Source of the DNA: Acidobacteriota bacterium
Lineage (GTDB): Bacteria; Acidobacteriota; Vicinamibacteria; Vicinamibacterales; UBA2999
NCBI GenBank assembly: GCA_021731095.1
Contig: JAKFYA010000030.1
Coordinates: forward strand, 1-32,347
DNA length: 32,347 bases
Direction of reading: 5' to 3'
Shown here: positions 17,523 to 26,262 of the stretch, piece after piece
Layout: each line of letters begins with the position of its first letter
Position numbering within the stretch: the first letter of the stretch is position 1
Notes under the pieces: model-generated
What the model was told of the DNA's origin: nothing
The model's database searches: none
The model's input: only the letters and a program-made list of their open reading frames with translations
Position numbers and translations under genes: made by a program

Positions 17523-18497
17523 TTACGACACTTTCCGGAGGCGCCGCTCGGCGACGAACTCCGCGAGGGCGAGGTCGGTCTGCACCTGGTCGATTCCGAT
17601 GCGGACAATATCGAGGTCTCTGTTCCGGGCCGCCTTCTCGACGTCGCCTTGCCAGTCGCGCACGCGGTCGGCCATGCGGGCAAGCGCGGCCCGCGACAAC
17701 ACGCGTGTGCGGCCGGTCTCCACGTCGACGGTGTCGATCCAGCCGGCAGAGGTGGACGGAAACTCGAAGGCAAAGGCCGCATCAATGAGGAGCACCATCA
17801 CATCGTGCGAGGTGTTGAGCTGTGCCAGCTCGTTCAGCACGGCGTCTGGATCGGGCACCAGGAAGTCGGAGACAAAGGGCACCAGCGCTGTGCGCCGCAT
17901 GAACGAGGCGATCGTCGTGCTGAGGTTGTCGGTGTGTCGCAGGTCCTGCATGCCGCGCTGGCGCTCATAGGCGTCCAGGCACAGCATCACCTGGTTGCGA
18001 CCGATGCGTGGCTGGATGGCCGACAGCCGGTCCAGGCTGTCCTCGAAGGTAATCAGCCCGAACATGTCCTGGAAGAAGACGGCCGACATGCCGATGATCG
18101 CGATGGCGCGGGCGATGGCCGCGGCAATGGGCTGGCCGTGCACGCCGCACCGCGTGGAGCGCGAGCCGTCCGCCACGACCACGACGCTGGCGGTGCTCGG
18201 TTGTTCGAACTCGCGGACCACCAGGCGGGTAAAGTTGCTGAGGGTGGACTGCGGCCAGTCAATCTGGGACGGCCGATCACCGGCCTGCCAGTCGCGCAGA
18301 CCGACAAAGTCGAAACCTGAGCCGTGGGTCAGGCTGCGGTGGTCGCCCATCGTGAGCTCGCGCATCCGGCGCAGGATCGTCAGCTCGATCTCGGTGATGT
18401 CCGAGAGGCTGACGAGCGACGTGCCGGCCTCGTGGCGCGGCCCTCCGCCCCTGGCCGAGAGTGCCGCCCCGAAGAGCTCCGGGACGTGCCCGCTCAT
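17523..18497 (-). CDS. DUF58 domain-containing protein
   Basis: DFVGLRDWQAGDRPSQIDWPQSTLSNFTRLVVREFEQPSTASVVVVADGSRST; ATG at 18497 in an ATGA overlap with moxR stop. Confidence 0.88.
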   Translation of the reverse strand: MSGHVPELFGAALSARGGGPRHEAGTSLVSLSDITEIELTILRRMRELTMGDHRSLTHGSGFDFVGLRDWQAGDRPSQIDWPQSTLSNFTRLVVREFEQPSTASVVVVADGSRSTRCGVHGQPIAAAIARAIAIIGMSAVFFQDMFGLITFEDSLDRLSAIQPRIGRNQVMLCLDAYERQRGMQDLRHTDNLSTTIASFMRRTALVPFVSDFLVPDPDAVLNELAQLNTSHDVMVLLIDAAFAFEFPSTSAGWIDTVDVETGRTRVLSRAALARMADRVRDWQGDVEKAARNRDLDIVRIGIDQVQTDLALAEFVAERRLRKVS

Positions 18498-19534
18498 GGC
18501 ACCGGCACCTTCTCGATGATGTCCTTCACCACCGACTCCACCGTCAGGCCGTGGCTGGCCGCATGCGGTCCCAGCCAGATGCGGTGCCCAAGGATGTACG
18601 GGGCCAGATGCTGGATATCTTCCGGCAGCACCTCGGTCCGGTTGCCCTCGAGCAGGGCCCACACCTTTGCCAGCCGTCCCCAGGCAATGATGGCGCGCGG
18701 AGACGCGCCCAGGTCGACACCGCGCTCCACCAGCTCGGACGGTGAGTGGTGGTGCCAGTCGGCGTCGGGATTGAACGGGCGCGTGGCGGCCACCAGGCGC
18801 TGGATGTAGCGCCCCATGCGCTCATGGAGAAACACATCGCGGTTGATCGCGCCACGCAACTGGATGATCCGCTCCTTCGAGAGGATGTGGTTCAGCCGGA
18901 CGCGTTTGAAGTCGAAGTTGACGAGCTTCTCCTCCTCGGCTGCCGGCAGGTACCCGATGTTCACCATGATGGCGAAGCGATCGGTTGCCGCCTCCGAGAG
19001 GGGAAACGTGCCCTGGCCCAGTTCCACCGGGTTCATGGTGGCAATGGCGAAGCTGAAGGCGGGCAGTTCGTAGGTGGTCTTGCCGACAGTGACCGTACGG
19101 TCCTGGAGGCCTTCAAGGAACGCGCTCTGCGACTTGAGCGGGATACGGTTGATCTCGTCGAGGAGGATGATTTCCGCCGACGCCATCGGCCCGAACTCGG
19201 TGACCAGGGCGCCGGTGGCCGGATTGACCATCTGGAACCCGACCACTTCGGTGGGCTGCAGGTCGGCGCGGCCCTGGATGCGGGCGAACTTGGCGTCGCT
19301 GACGGCGGCCAGAATCACGCCGAAGAAGGTCTTGCCCACGCCGGGCACGCCGCGCAGCAGCAGGTTGCCGGCGTTGACCTGGCGTTGTTCGTTCTTGTCG
19401 TAGGTCGTCGGGATTTCCGAGAGGAGCACGACGTTGGCCAGCGTCTTGGCGGTGTCGTACCCGACGAGCGCCTTGCCACCTTCGGCGACGACAGCGCGGT
19501 GAAAAGCGATGGCTTCCTGGAGGTCTGCGTTCAC
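18494..19534 (-). CDS. MoxR-family AAA+ ATPase
   Basis: LLRGVPGVGKTFFGVILA Walker A; EIILLDEINRIPLKSQSAFLEGLQDRTVTVG; FAIATMNPVELGQGTFPLSEAATDRF; GTG start. Confidence 0.93.
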   Translation of the reverse strand: MNADLQEAIAFHRAVVAEGGKALVGYDTAKTLANVVLLSEIPTTYDKNEQRQVNAGNLLLRGVPGVGKTFFGVILAAVSDAKFARIQGRADLQPTEVVGFQMVNPATGALVTEFGPMASAEIILLDEINRIPLKSQSAFLEGLQDRTVTVGKTTYELPAFSFAIATMNPVELGQGTFPLSEAATDRFAIMVNIGYLPAAEEEKLVNFDFKRVRLNHILSKERIIQLRGAINRDVFLHERMGRYIQRLVAATRPFNPDADWHHHSPSELVERGVDLGASPRAIIAWGRLAKVWALLEGNRTEVLPEDIQHLAPYILGHRIWLGPHAASHGLTVESVVKDIIEKVPVP

Positions 19535-19614
19535 GGCCCGCTCATCGTATACACGTCGGGTCGTCCTGCCAATGCCTGAAATGGTCGGGTTGACCCGATG
19601 CGGGAAGGGTGGAG

Positions 19615-19848
19615 CTAGACTTCTGGTTCCTCTTCCTCTTCGGCGGCGGCGAGTTCGTCGTCGTCAAGGAAGGGATGGGGCTGGGGGCCCGGCACGATGT
19701 CGGCGATGTCGGGGTCGACACCGTCAAGGCGCGACGCCTTCGGCTGTCCCTTGATATCGACGCGACGTGCCGCCTTAATCTGCCGTTTTTCCAGCAGCGC
19801 CTTTTCACGGGCGCGCTTGGCCTGAGTGGGCCTCGAGCGACTGACCAT
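19615..19848 (-). CDS. Small charged hypothetical protein
   Basis: 77 aa, basic N-terminus ([33 protein letters not shown]) and acidic tail ([16 protein letters not shown]); promoter-like TACACT 9 nt upstream of ATG. Confidence 0.55.
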   Translation of the reverse strand: MVSRSRPTQAKRAREKALLEKRQIKAARRVDIKGQPKASRLDGVDPDIADIVPGPQPHPFLDDDELAAAEEEEEPEV

Positions 19849-19857
19849 AGATTCGTT

Positions 19858-19863
19858 AGTGTA
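19858..19863 (-). promoter_or_regulatory. Candidate -10 element (TACACT) for the small charged protein gene
   Basis: Minus strand GCTACACTAACGAATCTATG: TACACT 9 nt before ATG. Confidence 0.45.
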
Positions 19864-19896
19864 GCACCACGAGCGACGCCTGTCTCAGGAAACCTG

Positions 19897-19902
19897 TATA
19901 CA
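19897..19902 (+). promoter_or_regulatory. Candidate -10 element (TATACA) for coaA
   Basis: TGTATACAatgcgcggtgagATGAGC: TATACA 12 nt before the ATG at 19915. Confidence 0.45.
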
Positions 19903-19914
19903 ATGCGCGGTGAG

Positions 19915-20871
19915 ATGAGCAGTGCTCCGGCTGTGGTAGACGCCACGTCGCCCTATGAGGAATTTGCCCGGGCGAACTGGGCCGCGTTGCGCGCGACCAC
20001 GCCACTGCCGTTGTCTGAACCCCAGTTGCGGCCGCTGGTCGGTCTCAACGAAAAGATGTCGCTCGACGAAGTGGCGGACATCTACCTGCCGCTGTCGCGT
20101 CTGCTGAACCTGCACGTGGCGGCCACGCGGACCCTGCACGATGCCACGGACACGTTCCTGGGATCCGTCAGCCGCCGGACGCCCTATGTCATCGGCATCG
20201 CCGGCAGCGTAGCGGTCGGCAAGAGCACGACGGCACGCGTGCTCCAGGCCCTGTTGTCCCGCTGGCCCAGTCATCCAACGGTCGCTCTGGTGACCACCGA
20301 CGGCTTCCTGTGGCCCCGCGCCGTGCTCGAGGAGCGCGGTCTGGGCGCTCGCAAGGGATTCCCGGAGAGCTATGACCTCCGGCGCCTGGTGACCTTTCTC
20401 TCGGAGGTCAAGGCCGGCGTGCCGGATGTGGCCGCGCCGGTCTACTCCCATCTGGCCTACGACATCGTGCCAGGCGAGGAACAGACGGTGGGCGAGCCGG
20501 ACATCGTGATTGTGGAGGGGTTGAACGTACTGCAGGGCGGGGCGGCCCGCGGTGCCGGCCGGTCGCTCTTTGTGTCGGACTTCTTCGATTTTTCCATCTA
20601 TGTCGACGCCGCCGAGGCCGACATCGAGCAGTGGTACGTGGAACGGTTCCTGGCGCTGCGCGACACCGTGTTCCGCAGCCCATCGTCGTACTTCCACCGG
20701 TATGCCGCACTGACGCAGGACGAGGCGATGGCCACGGCGCGGCGCCTGTGGGAGACGATCAATCTGGTGAACCTGCGCGACAACGTCGAACCGACGCGAG
20801 ATCGCGCCCGACTCATCCTGGAGAAAGGACGCGATCACGCCGTGCGGCGCGTCCGGCTGCGCCGGCTTTAG
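19915..20871 (+). CDS. coaA: Type I pantothenate kinase
   Basis: [23 protein letters not shown]-loop, [79 protein letters not shown]. Confidence 0.95.
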   Translation: MSSAPAVVDATSPYEEFARANWAALRATTPLPLSEPQLRPLVGLNEKMSLDEVADIYLPLSRLLNLHVAATRTLHDATDTFLGSVSRRTPYVIGIAGSVAVGKSTTARVLQALLSRWPSHPTVALVTTDGFLWPRAVLEERGLGARKGFPESYDLRRLVTFLSEVKAGVPDVAAPVYSHLAYDIVPGEEQTVGEPDIVIVEGLNVLQGGAARGAGRSLFVSDFFDFSIYVDAAEADIEQWYVERFLALRDTVFRSPSSYFHRYAALTQDEAMATARRLWETINLVNLRDNVEPTRDRARLILEKGRDHAVRRVRLRRL

Positions 20872-21476
20872 GCGGAGGCAGACTGCTGGCGCAACCAGAC
20901 GGCCAGCGCACGGAAGGCCTGACCACGATGCGCCACGGCCAGCTTCTCGGCTTGTGACACCTCGGCCAGCGTCCGGCCATACGGCGGATAGACGAAGATC
21001 GGGTCATAGCCGAAGCCTCCGCCACCGGCCGGGGACTGGGCAATGAGCCCCTCCACCACACCCGCTGTCTCGAAGCGCACCAGCCCCTGGTCGACAACGG
21101 CGACCGCGCACACGAACCGCGCAGACCTCGCCGCCTCAGGCCTGGCCGCCAGGCGGTGTGTGATTGCTGCGCAGCGTTCGGGATAGCTGGCGTGAACGCC
21201 GAGAAAGCGGGCCGAGTGCACGCCAGGGGCGCCGTCCATGGCGTCCACCTCCAGCCCCGAGTCTTCGGCGATGGTGGGCAGGCCGGTCGCAGCGGCATAG
21301 GCGAGGGCCTTCAGCCGGGCGTTCTCCGCAAAGGTGTGACCGGACTCTTCCGGTTCCGGTACTGGCGGGCAGTCGGCGAGGGACAGGAGCGTGATGGCTT
21401 CGCCGGCCAGCAGCGCCCGGATCTCCTCGAGCTTGCCGGCGTTGGTGGTCGCCATGAGCCAGCGAGGCTGGCTCAT
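20868..21476 (-). CDS. rdgB: XTP/dITP diphosphatase (RdgB/HAM1)
   Basis: [104 protein letters not shown]. Confidence 0.95.
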   Translation of the reverse strand: MSQPRWLMATTNAGKLEEIRALLAGEAITLLSLADCPPVPEPEESGHTFAENARLKALAYAAATGLPTIAEDSGLEVDAMDGAPGVHSARFLGVHASYPERCAAITHRLAARPEAARSARFVCAVAVVDQGLVRFETAGVVEGLIAQSPAGGGGFGYDPIFVYPPYGRTLAEVSQAEKLAVAHRGQAFRALAVWLRQQSASA

Positions 21477-22201
21477 TTGTTCAGGAGGGGCCCAACCAGA
21501 TTCTTCTGGATGGCAATCAGCTGGCGGATGCCGTTGTCACCCAGGTCGAGCATGCGGTTCAGACCTTCGCGACCAAACGGGAGCGCTTCGGCGGTGCCCT
21601 GCACCTCGATGAACAGGCCGGCACCCGTCTTCACCAGATTCATGTCGACCTCAGCGGTCGAATCTTCCGTGTAGGCCAGGTCGAGCATCGGCTCGCCATT
21701 CACGATGCCCACACTGGTTGCGGCGACGAAGTCCGTGATGGGCATCGTGCGGATCGCGTCGCGTTCGCGCAACTTCTGCAGGGCCAGCACCAGGGCGACA
21801 AACGCGCCGGTAATGGATGCGGTCCGCGTGCCGCCATCGGCCTGGATGACGTCGCAATCCAGGGTAATGGTGCGCTCGCCGAGTTCTTCGCTCCGGGTGA
21901 CGGCGCGAAGTGAGCGGCCGATGAGGCGCTGGATCTCCTGCGTCCGGCCCCCAACCCTGCCAGCGGTCGACTCGCGCTGGACGCGTGTGGTGGTGGCGCG
22001 CGGCAGCATCCCGTACTCGGCGGTCACCCAGCCTTTGCCACTGTTCCGGCGGAAGGGCGGCACGCGGTCTTCGATGCTCGCCGTGCAGATCACCTTTGTC
22101 TTGCCGGCCTCGATGAGCACCGAGCCTTCGGCATGCACGAGATAGTTCGGCGTAATCCGGGTGGGGCGCAGTTGTTCGGGGAGACGTCCATCAGCACGCA
22201 T
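21473..22201 (-). CDS. rph: Ribonuclease PH
   Basis: [109 protein letters not shown]. Confidence 0.97.
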   Translation of the reverse strand: MRADGRLPEQLRPTRITPNYLVHAEGSVLIEAGKTKVICTASIEDRVPPFRRNSGKGWVTAEYGMLPRATTTRVQRESTAGRVGGRTQEIQRLIGRSLRAVTRSEELGERTITLDCDVIQADGGTRTASITGAFVALVLALQKLRERDAIRTMPITDFVAATSVGIVNGEPMLDLAYTEDSTAEVDMNLVKTGAGLFIEVQGTAEALPFGREGLNRMLDLGDNGIRQLIAIQKNLVGPLLNK

Positions 22202-22207
22202 AAGGCC

Positions 22208-22825
22208 TCAGTGTAGTCCAGTCAGCGGAGTCGCCGCGTCGGGAGACGTCGTGGGTGCGAGCACCGACGGGTCTGGCGCAAGCGGCTCCCGCAAATCGAG
22301 ATGTCCGCCGAGAGTGTCGACTTCGGCCCCGTTCACGAGCACCTGGACACGGTGCGCGGTGGGCAGGCTCGCGGTGACCGCGTGCACAAGGGCGTAGATG
22401 AACAGGCGCTCGGCCGTCACGCCGCCGCGATAGGTGGCGAGCCCGTCGCCTCCGAGATCCACGAACGCGTCTCCACCGGCGGTGAGGTAGAAGCCACGCA
22501 GGGTGATGCCGTACGGCACGGGTGACAGGTTCGGGGGCGCGGTGGCCTCAAGGGCGGACTTTACAATCTCGCGGCCCTGCGCCGACGCATCGGCGGCCAG
22601 CGGCACATCGCGATGGATGGGCACCAGGTAGTCGCCATCCGGAGCCACGGCATACAGGGTGGCGCTGATGCGTGCCGCCGGAACGACCCGCGGGAGCTGA
22701 GTCGGAGCTGGTGTGGGCACGGCAGGGGCTGCCCTGTGGTTCGACCGCGACCACCAGAACCCGCCGCCCATGGCGCCAGCGACCGCCAGGACGCCCAGCC
22801 CGATGACTACAAGGCGACGCGTCAC
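22208..22825 (-). CDS. GerMN domain-containing protein
   Basis: N-terminal TM; ATLYAVAPDGDYLVPIHRDVPL, GITLRGFYLTAGGDAFVDLGGDGLATYRGGVTAERLFIYALVHAVTASLPTAHRVQVLVNGAEVDTLGGHLDLREPL. Confidence 0.85.
   Translation of the reverse strand: MTRRLVVIGLGVLAVAGAMGGGFWWSRSNHRAAPAVPTPAPTQLPRVVPAARISATLYAVAPDGDYLVPIHRDVPLAADASAQGREIVKSALEATAPPNLSPVPYGITLRGFYLTAGGDAFVDLGGDGLATYRGGVTAERLFIYALVHAVTASLPTAHRVQVLVNGAEVDTLGGHLDLREPLAPDPSVLAPTTSPDAATPLTGLH
22210..22215 (-). promoter_or_regulatory. Candidate -10 element (TACACT) for rph
   Basis: Minus strand GGACTACACTGAGGCCTTATG: TACACT 8 nt before rph ATG, overlapping the GerMN stop codon. Confidence 0.45.
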
Positions 22826-23604
22826 TGGGCGGCCTCGGCGTCACCGCGGAACTGGGTGAGGGCGTCAACGAGTCCGTCAGCCATCTGGGTCTGGAAGAGT
22901 TCGGACGCGAGGCGAACCGCCTCGTCCGGATTGGTGAGGTACCCCAGCTCCAGATGGACCGCTGGCGCGTTGACCCCCGCCAGCATGCGCAGCGGGACCG
23001 CACGGACCCGGAGCGGGGTGCCACCGAACCGGGTCCCTACGGCGAGCGCAAGGTGCTCGCCCAGCGCCCGTGACGTGAACAGATGCTGACTCTGCACCGC
23101 CGACCAGGGCGTGAAGGTCAGCGGCCGGGGTTGCCCCCCTGGTACGGGCAGGTGGTCTGCCGCCCCTTCCACGCTGGGTGGGGACAGCGGCGTGGCACCT
23201 GACTGGTGGAGGAAGATCTCGGGCCCTGACGCGGACGGGCGCACGCTGCTGTTGACGTGAACCGTGATGACGGCATCCGCGTGCGCGCTGTTGGCTGCTC
23301 CGGCTCGCTGGTCCGGCGTCAGGGTCCGGTCATCCATCCGCGTCAGCACCACCCGGATGCCGAGACGGGATTCGAGCAGCGGTTGCAGGCGGCGGACCAG
23401 GTCCAGGGTGACCTGTTTCTCGACCAGTCCGCCGTCGACCTGTGCGCCGGTGTCATCGCCGCCGTGGCCAGGGTCGAGGACGAGCACCCGCAAGGCGTGA
23501 GAGGACGGACTGGGGACGGCAGGCGGGTCAGGCGCACTTGCCTGGGCCGACAGCAGCGTGACCGTCAGCGCGAGGGCGGACAGGATCGGGAGGGCGCGAG
23601 GCAC
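22822..23604 (-). CDS. N-acetylmuramoyl-L-alanine amidase (Amidase_3)
   Basis: VLVLDPGHGGDDTGAQVDGGLVEKQVTLDLVRRLQPLLESRLGIRVVLTRMDDRTLTPDQRAGAANSAHADAVITVHVNSS; VHLELGYLTNPDEAVRLAS; GTG start. Confidence 0.93.
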   Translation of the reverse strand: MPRALPILSALALTVTLLSAQASAPDPPAVPSPSSHALRVLVLDPGHGGDDTGAQVDGGLVEKQVTLDLVRRLQPLLESRLGIRVVLTRMDDRTLTPDQRAGAANSAHADAVITVHVNSSVRPSASGPEIFLHQSGATPLSPPSVEGAADHLPVPGGQPRPLTFTPWSAVQSQHLFTSRALGEHLALAVGTRFGGTPLRVRAVPLRMLAGVNAPAVHLELGYLTNPDEAVRLASELFQTQMADGLVDALTQFRGDAEAAQ

Positions 23605-23610
23605 AGGGCA

Positions 23611-23616
23611 AGTGTA
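23611..23616 (-). promoter_or_regulatory. Candidate -10 element (TACACT) for amidase gene
   Basis: Minus strand GGCTACACTTGCCCTGTG: TACACT 6 nt before GTG start. Confidence 0.5.
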
Positions 23617-23645
23617 GCCACTCCCGGCCCTTTCGCGCCGTTGGC

Positions 23646-23651
23646 TATACT
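23646..23651 (+). promoter_or_regulatory. Candidate -10 element (TATACT) for the EhpF-like gene
   Basis: TTGGCTATACTACCGGCCCATG: TATACT 8 nt before ATG at 23660. Confidence 0.5.
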
Positions 23652-23659
23652 ACCGGCCC

Positions 23660-24775
23660 ATGGCCCCACTGGAGACGTCGCAGAACCGCCCGCTCGATGC
23701 GCGCGCCCGCGCGGCGATCGATGCGTTGGATTCCCACGTCCGGGACATGGTGTCGTGGCACTTCAGCCCCGAGACTGGCGCGCCCTTCTGGCTCGATTTC
23801 GCGTCCCGCCTCGACTGGGATCCACGAGAGGCGATCCGGAGCTTTGCCGACCTCAGACGGTTCGGCCCGTTTCAGGACGAGTGGTTGCGGGGCGGTCCGG
23901 TGCAGCGGTGGGTGCCGCGAGGGCTGGCGGGCAAGCCTGTCTTCGTGTTCGAGACGGGGGGGACGACGGGCATCCCGAAGACGCGCGTGGCCTGCGACGA
24001 CTTTCGCACGGACTACGAACGGTTCAGCGCGACGCTGCCGGAGCCGTACTTTCCCCACGGTGCCAACTGGCTGATGCTCGGCCCCTCGGGACCGCGTCGT
24101 CTCCGGCTCTCGGTCGAGCATCTGGCACAGTTTCGTGGCGGTATCTGTTTCTGTGTCGACCTGGATCCCCGGTGGGTGGTGAAGCTGATCCGGAATGGCT
24201 GGACGGAGCACCTCGAGGCCTACAAGGCGCATGTCATCGACCAGGCGGTGGCCATTCTGACGGCCGGTCACGACATCCGCTGCATGTTCACCACACCCAA
24301 GCTGCTCGAGGCGCTGGCGCTGCGTCTGGAATCGATGGGCACGTCGATCGGCCAGATGGGCATCACGGGCATTTTCGGCGGCGGCACCGAGTTCACCCCG
24401 CAGTGGAACCGGTTTGCCCGCGAAGAGCTCCTGGACGGGGCCTATCTGACGCCGACCTATGGCAATACGCTGATGGGCCTGGCCCCGAGCGCCCCGAGTG
24501 GCCCCGACAACGGCTACACGATCACCTACTACGCCCCGCAGCCCAGAGCCGTCATTGAGGTCGTGTCGTTCGACGACCCGGACCAGGTGGTGGCCTACGG
24601 TGCCACCGGCCGAGTGCGGTTGACGACACTGACGCGCGAGTGCTTCATTCCGGGATTCCTGGAACGGGACGAGGGTGAGCGCGAGCCGCCGCACGACACC
24701 TATCCCTGGGATGGCGTCAGCGGCGTGCGGCCCTTCCACAAGCTTGCCTCGAGCACGACCGTCGGCGTCTACTGA
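23660..24775 (+). CDS. AMP-forming adenylation protein, EhpF-like (short, PaaK-related)
   Basis: VFVFETGGTTGIPKTRVACDDF P-loop-like motif; GITGIFGGGTEFTPQWNRF, LTPTYGNTLMGLAPS; 371 aa, short compared with full ANL enzymes; followed at once by an ALDH as in the EhpF/EhpG pair. Confidence 0.75.
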   Translation: MAPLETSQNRPLDARARAAIDALDSHVRDMVSWHFSPETGAPFWLDFASRLDWDPREAIRSFADLRRFGPFQDEWLRGGPVQRWVPRGLAGKPVFVFETGGTTGIPKTRVACDDFRTDYERFSATLPEPYFPHGANWLMLGPSGPRRLRLSVEHLAQFRGGICFCVDLDPRWVVKLIRNGWTEHLEAYKAHVIDQAVAILTAGHDIRCMFTTPKLLEALALRLESMGTSIGQMGITGIFGGGTEFTPQWNRFAREELLDGAYLTPTYGNTLMGLAPSAPSGPDNGYTITYYAPQPRAVIEVVSFDDPDQVVAYGATGRVRLTTLTRECFIPGFLERDEGEREPPHDTYPWDGVSGVRPFHKLASSTTVGVY

Positions 24776-24782
24776 GGGCACG

Positions 24783-26207
24783 ATGCTGCAGATTCCGGTG
24801 CTGCGCTGGGGCCAGCCCTACACCAGCATGGATGTCTCCGAGGTCACGCACTTTGCCACGGGAGAGCCGGTGGCCCGTGTCAGCCGGGCCAACGGGGGAC
24901 TGGTGCAGCGCGACATCCGTCATGCCCAGCGGGCGCGTGATCTGTTGCGAGGCCTGTCCATTCCAGACCTGGTGTCCATCGCCAACCGTGCAGGTGAGCT
25001 GTACATGACGGCGACGCTGCCCCTGGGGGATGGGGACCAGTCGCCCGACGACTTCGTGCGTGCCCAGTCGGCCACGACCGGCATTCCCGAAGTGGTATGC
25101 CGCGCCACCATGCAGAAGAATGCCTCGGTGCTGGCACAGATGGGGGGGATCCTGACGGCCCTCACACGGGGGCTGGACTTCGGTGTCCTGACAGCCGGGC
25201 ACGGCGAGGAACATGGCGTGCCGATCAGCTACCAGGCGCAGGCGCCGGTGCTGGGCCTGGTCCTCCCGTCCAACACCGCCGGGGTGCATACGCTCTGGTT
25301 ACCCGCGCTTCCGCTCCAGGTGGGGCTGCTGATGAAGCCGGGCTCGCAGGAAATCTGGACACCGTATCGCCTGGCCGAGGCGTTCTTCCAGGCAGGCCTG
25401 CCACGCGAGACCATCGGTCTCTATCCTGGTGGCGCCGATGTCGGTGGGGCTGTGGTGGGCGCCTGTCACCGCAGCCTCGTCTTCGGTGGGGCCTCCACCG
25501 TGGCGCAGTACCGCAGCAATCCCGGCGTGCAGGTACACGGACCCGGCTTCTCGAAGATTCTGCTCGGCGACGATGTCGTCGACCAGTGGGAGCAGTATCT
25601 CGACGTCATGGTGGACAGCGTGCTGTCCGGTGGCGGACGCGGGTGCATCAACGCGTCCGGCATCTGGGCCAGCCGGCATACGCACGAGATTGCCGAGGCC
25701 CTGGCCAGGCGGTTGTCCGGCGTCCAGCCGCTGGCGCACGATGATCCCGCGGCGCTGCTGGCCGCATTCACGACGGAGGGTGCCGCTGCGCGTGTGTCAG
25801 CGCTGATCGATGCCGCACTCGGCAGCCCGGAGGTCACCGACGTGTCGGCGGTGTTCCGGGATGGTCCACGCCTCGTGCGGCGTGGCGCCGCCGACTATCT
25901 CGTGCCCACGGTGCTGCGCTGCGCCTCTCCCGCGTCGCCGATGGCCAATGCGGAGTTCCTCTTCCCGTTCGTGTCCGTCGTGGAGTGTCCGCAAGCGCAG
26001 ATGGTGTCCACCATGGGCCCCACGCTGGTATGCACCGCGATCACCGCGCAGCCGGTGTTCCGACGCCAGTTGACCGATGCCGTGCAGATCGATCGGCTCA
26101 ACCTCGGGCCGGTCCGCACGACCCAGCTCAACTGGTTGCAGCCGCACGAAGGGAATCTCATCGACTTCCTCTTCCGCTCCCGCGCCTACCAGGAGGCGCC
26201 CCTCTGA
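24783..26207 (+). CDS. Aldehyde dehydrogenase-superfamily protein (EhpG-like)
   Basis: LGLVLPSNTAGVHTLWLPALPLQVGLLMKPGSQEIWTPYRLAEAFFQAGLP; LVFGGASTVAQY; GGGRGCINASGIWASRH candidate catalytic Cys; ATG at 24783 in frame of ORF 24675..26207. Confidence 0.82.
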   Translation: MLQIPVLRWGQPYTSMDVSEVTHFATGEPVARVSRANGGLVQRDIRHAQRARDLLRGLSIPDLVSIANRAGELYMTATLPLGDGDQSPDDFVRAQSATTGIPEVVCRATMQKNASVLAQMGGILTALTRGLDFGVLTAGHGEEHGVPISYQAQAPVLGLVLPSNTAGVHTLWLPALPLQVGLLMKPGSQEIWTPYRLAEAFFQAGLPRETIGLYPGGADVGGAVVGACHRSLVFGGASTVAQYRSNPGVQVHGPGFSKILLGDDVVDQWEQYLDVMVDSVLSGGGRGCINASGIWASRHTHEIAEALARRLSGVQPLAHDDPAALLAAFTTEGAAARVSALIDAALGSPEVTDVSAVFRDGPRLVRRGAADYLVPTVLRCASPASPMANAEFLFPFVSVVECPQAQMVSTMGPTLVCTAITAQPVFRRQLTDAVQIDRLNLGPVRTTQLNWLQPHEGNLIDFLFRSRAYQEAPL

Positions 26208-26225
26208 GGGGCACGCCAGCACCAA

Positions 26226-26253
26226 CCCGCCCGGGCCTGTGAGGCAGGGCGGG
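26226..26253. terminator. Hairpin between convergent ALDH and halogenase-like genes
   Basis: CCCGCCC gg GCCT gtg AGGC a GGGCGGG: 7-bp outer and 4-bp inner stems with a small internal loop; no clear U-tract. Confidence 0.55.
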
Positions 26254-26262
26254 GGTCGTGTG

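Noticed and set aside
23257-24558. 433-aa plus-strand ORF overlapping amidase and EhpF-like genes
   Set aside because: Spans a divergent promoter region and two convincing genes; Arg/Gly/Pro-rich out-of-frame translation
23645-24781. 378-aa minus-strand ORF antisense to EhpF-like gene
   Set aside because: No motifs; plus strand has adenylation signatures
23660-26207. LuxE/LuxC-type bioluminescence fatty acid reductase
   Set aside because: Adenylase+ALDH order is reminiscent, but no luxAB/luxD genes are visible and the short PaaK-like plus ALDH arrangement fits EhpF/EhpG better
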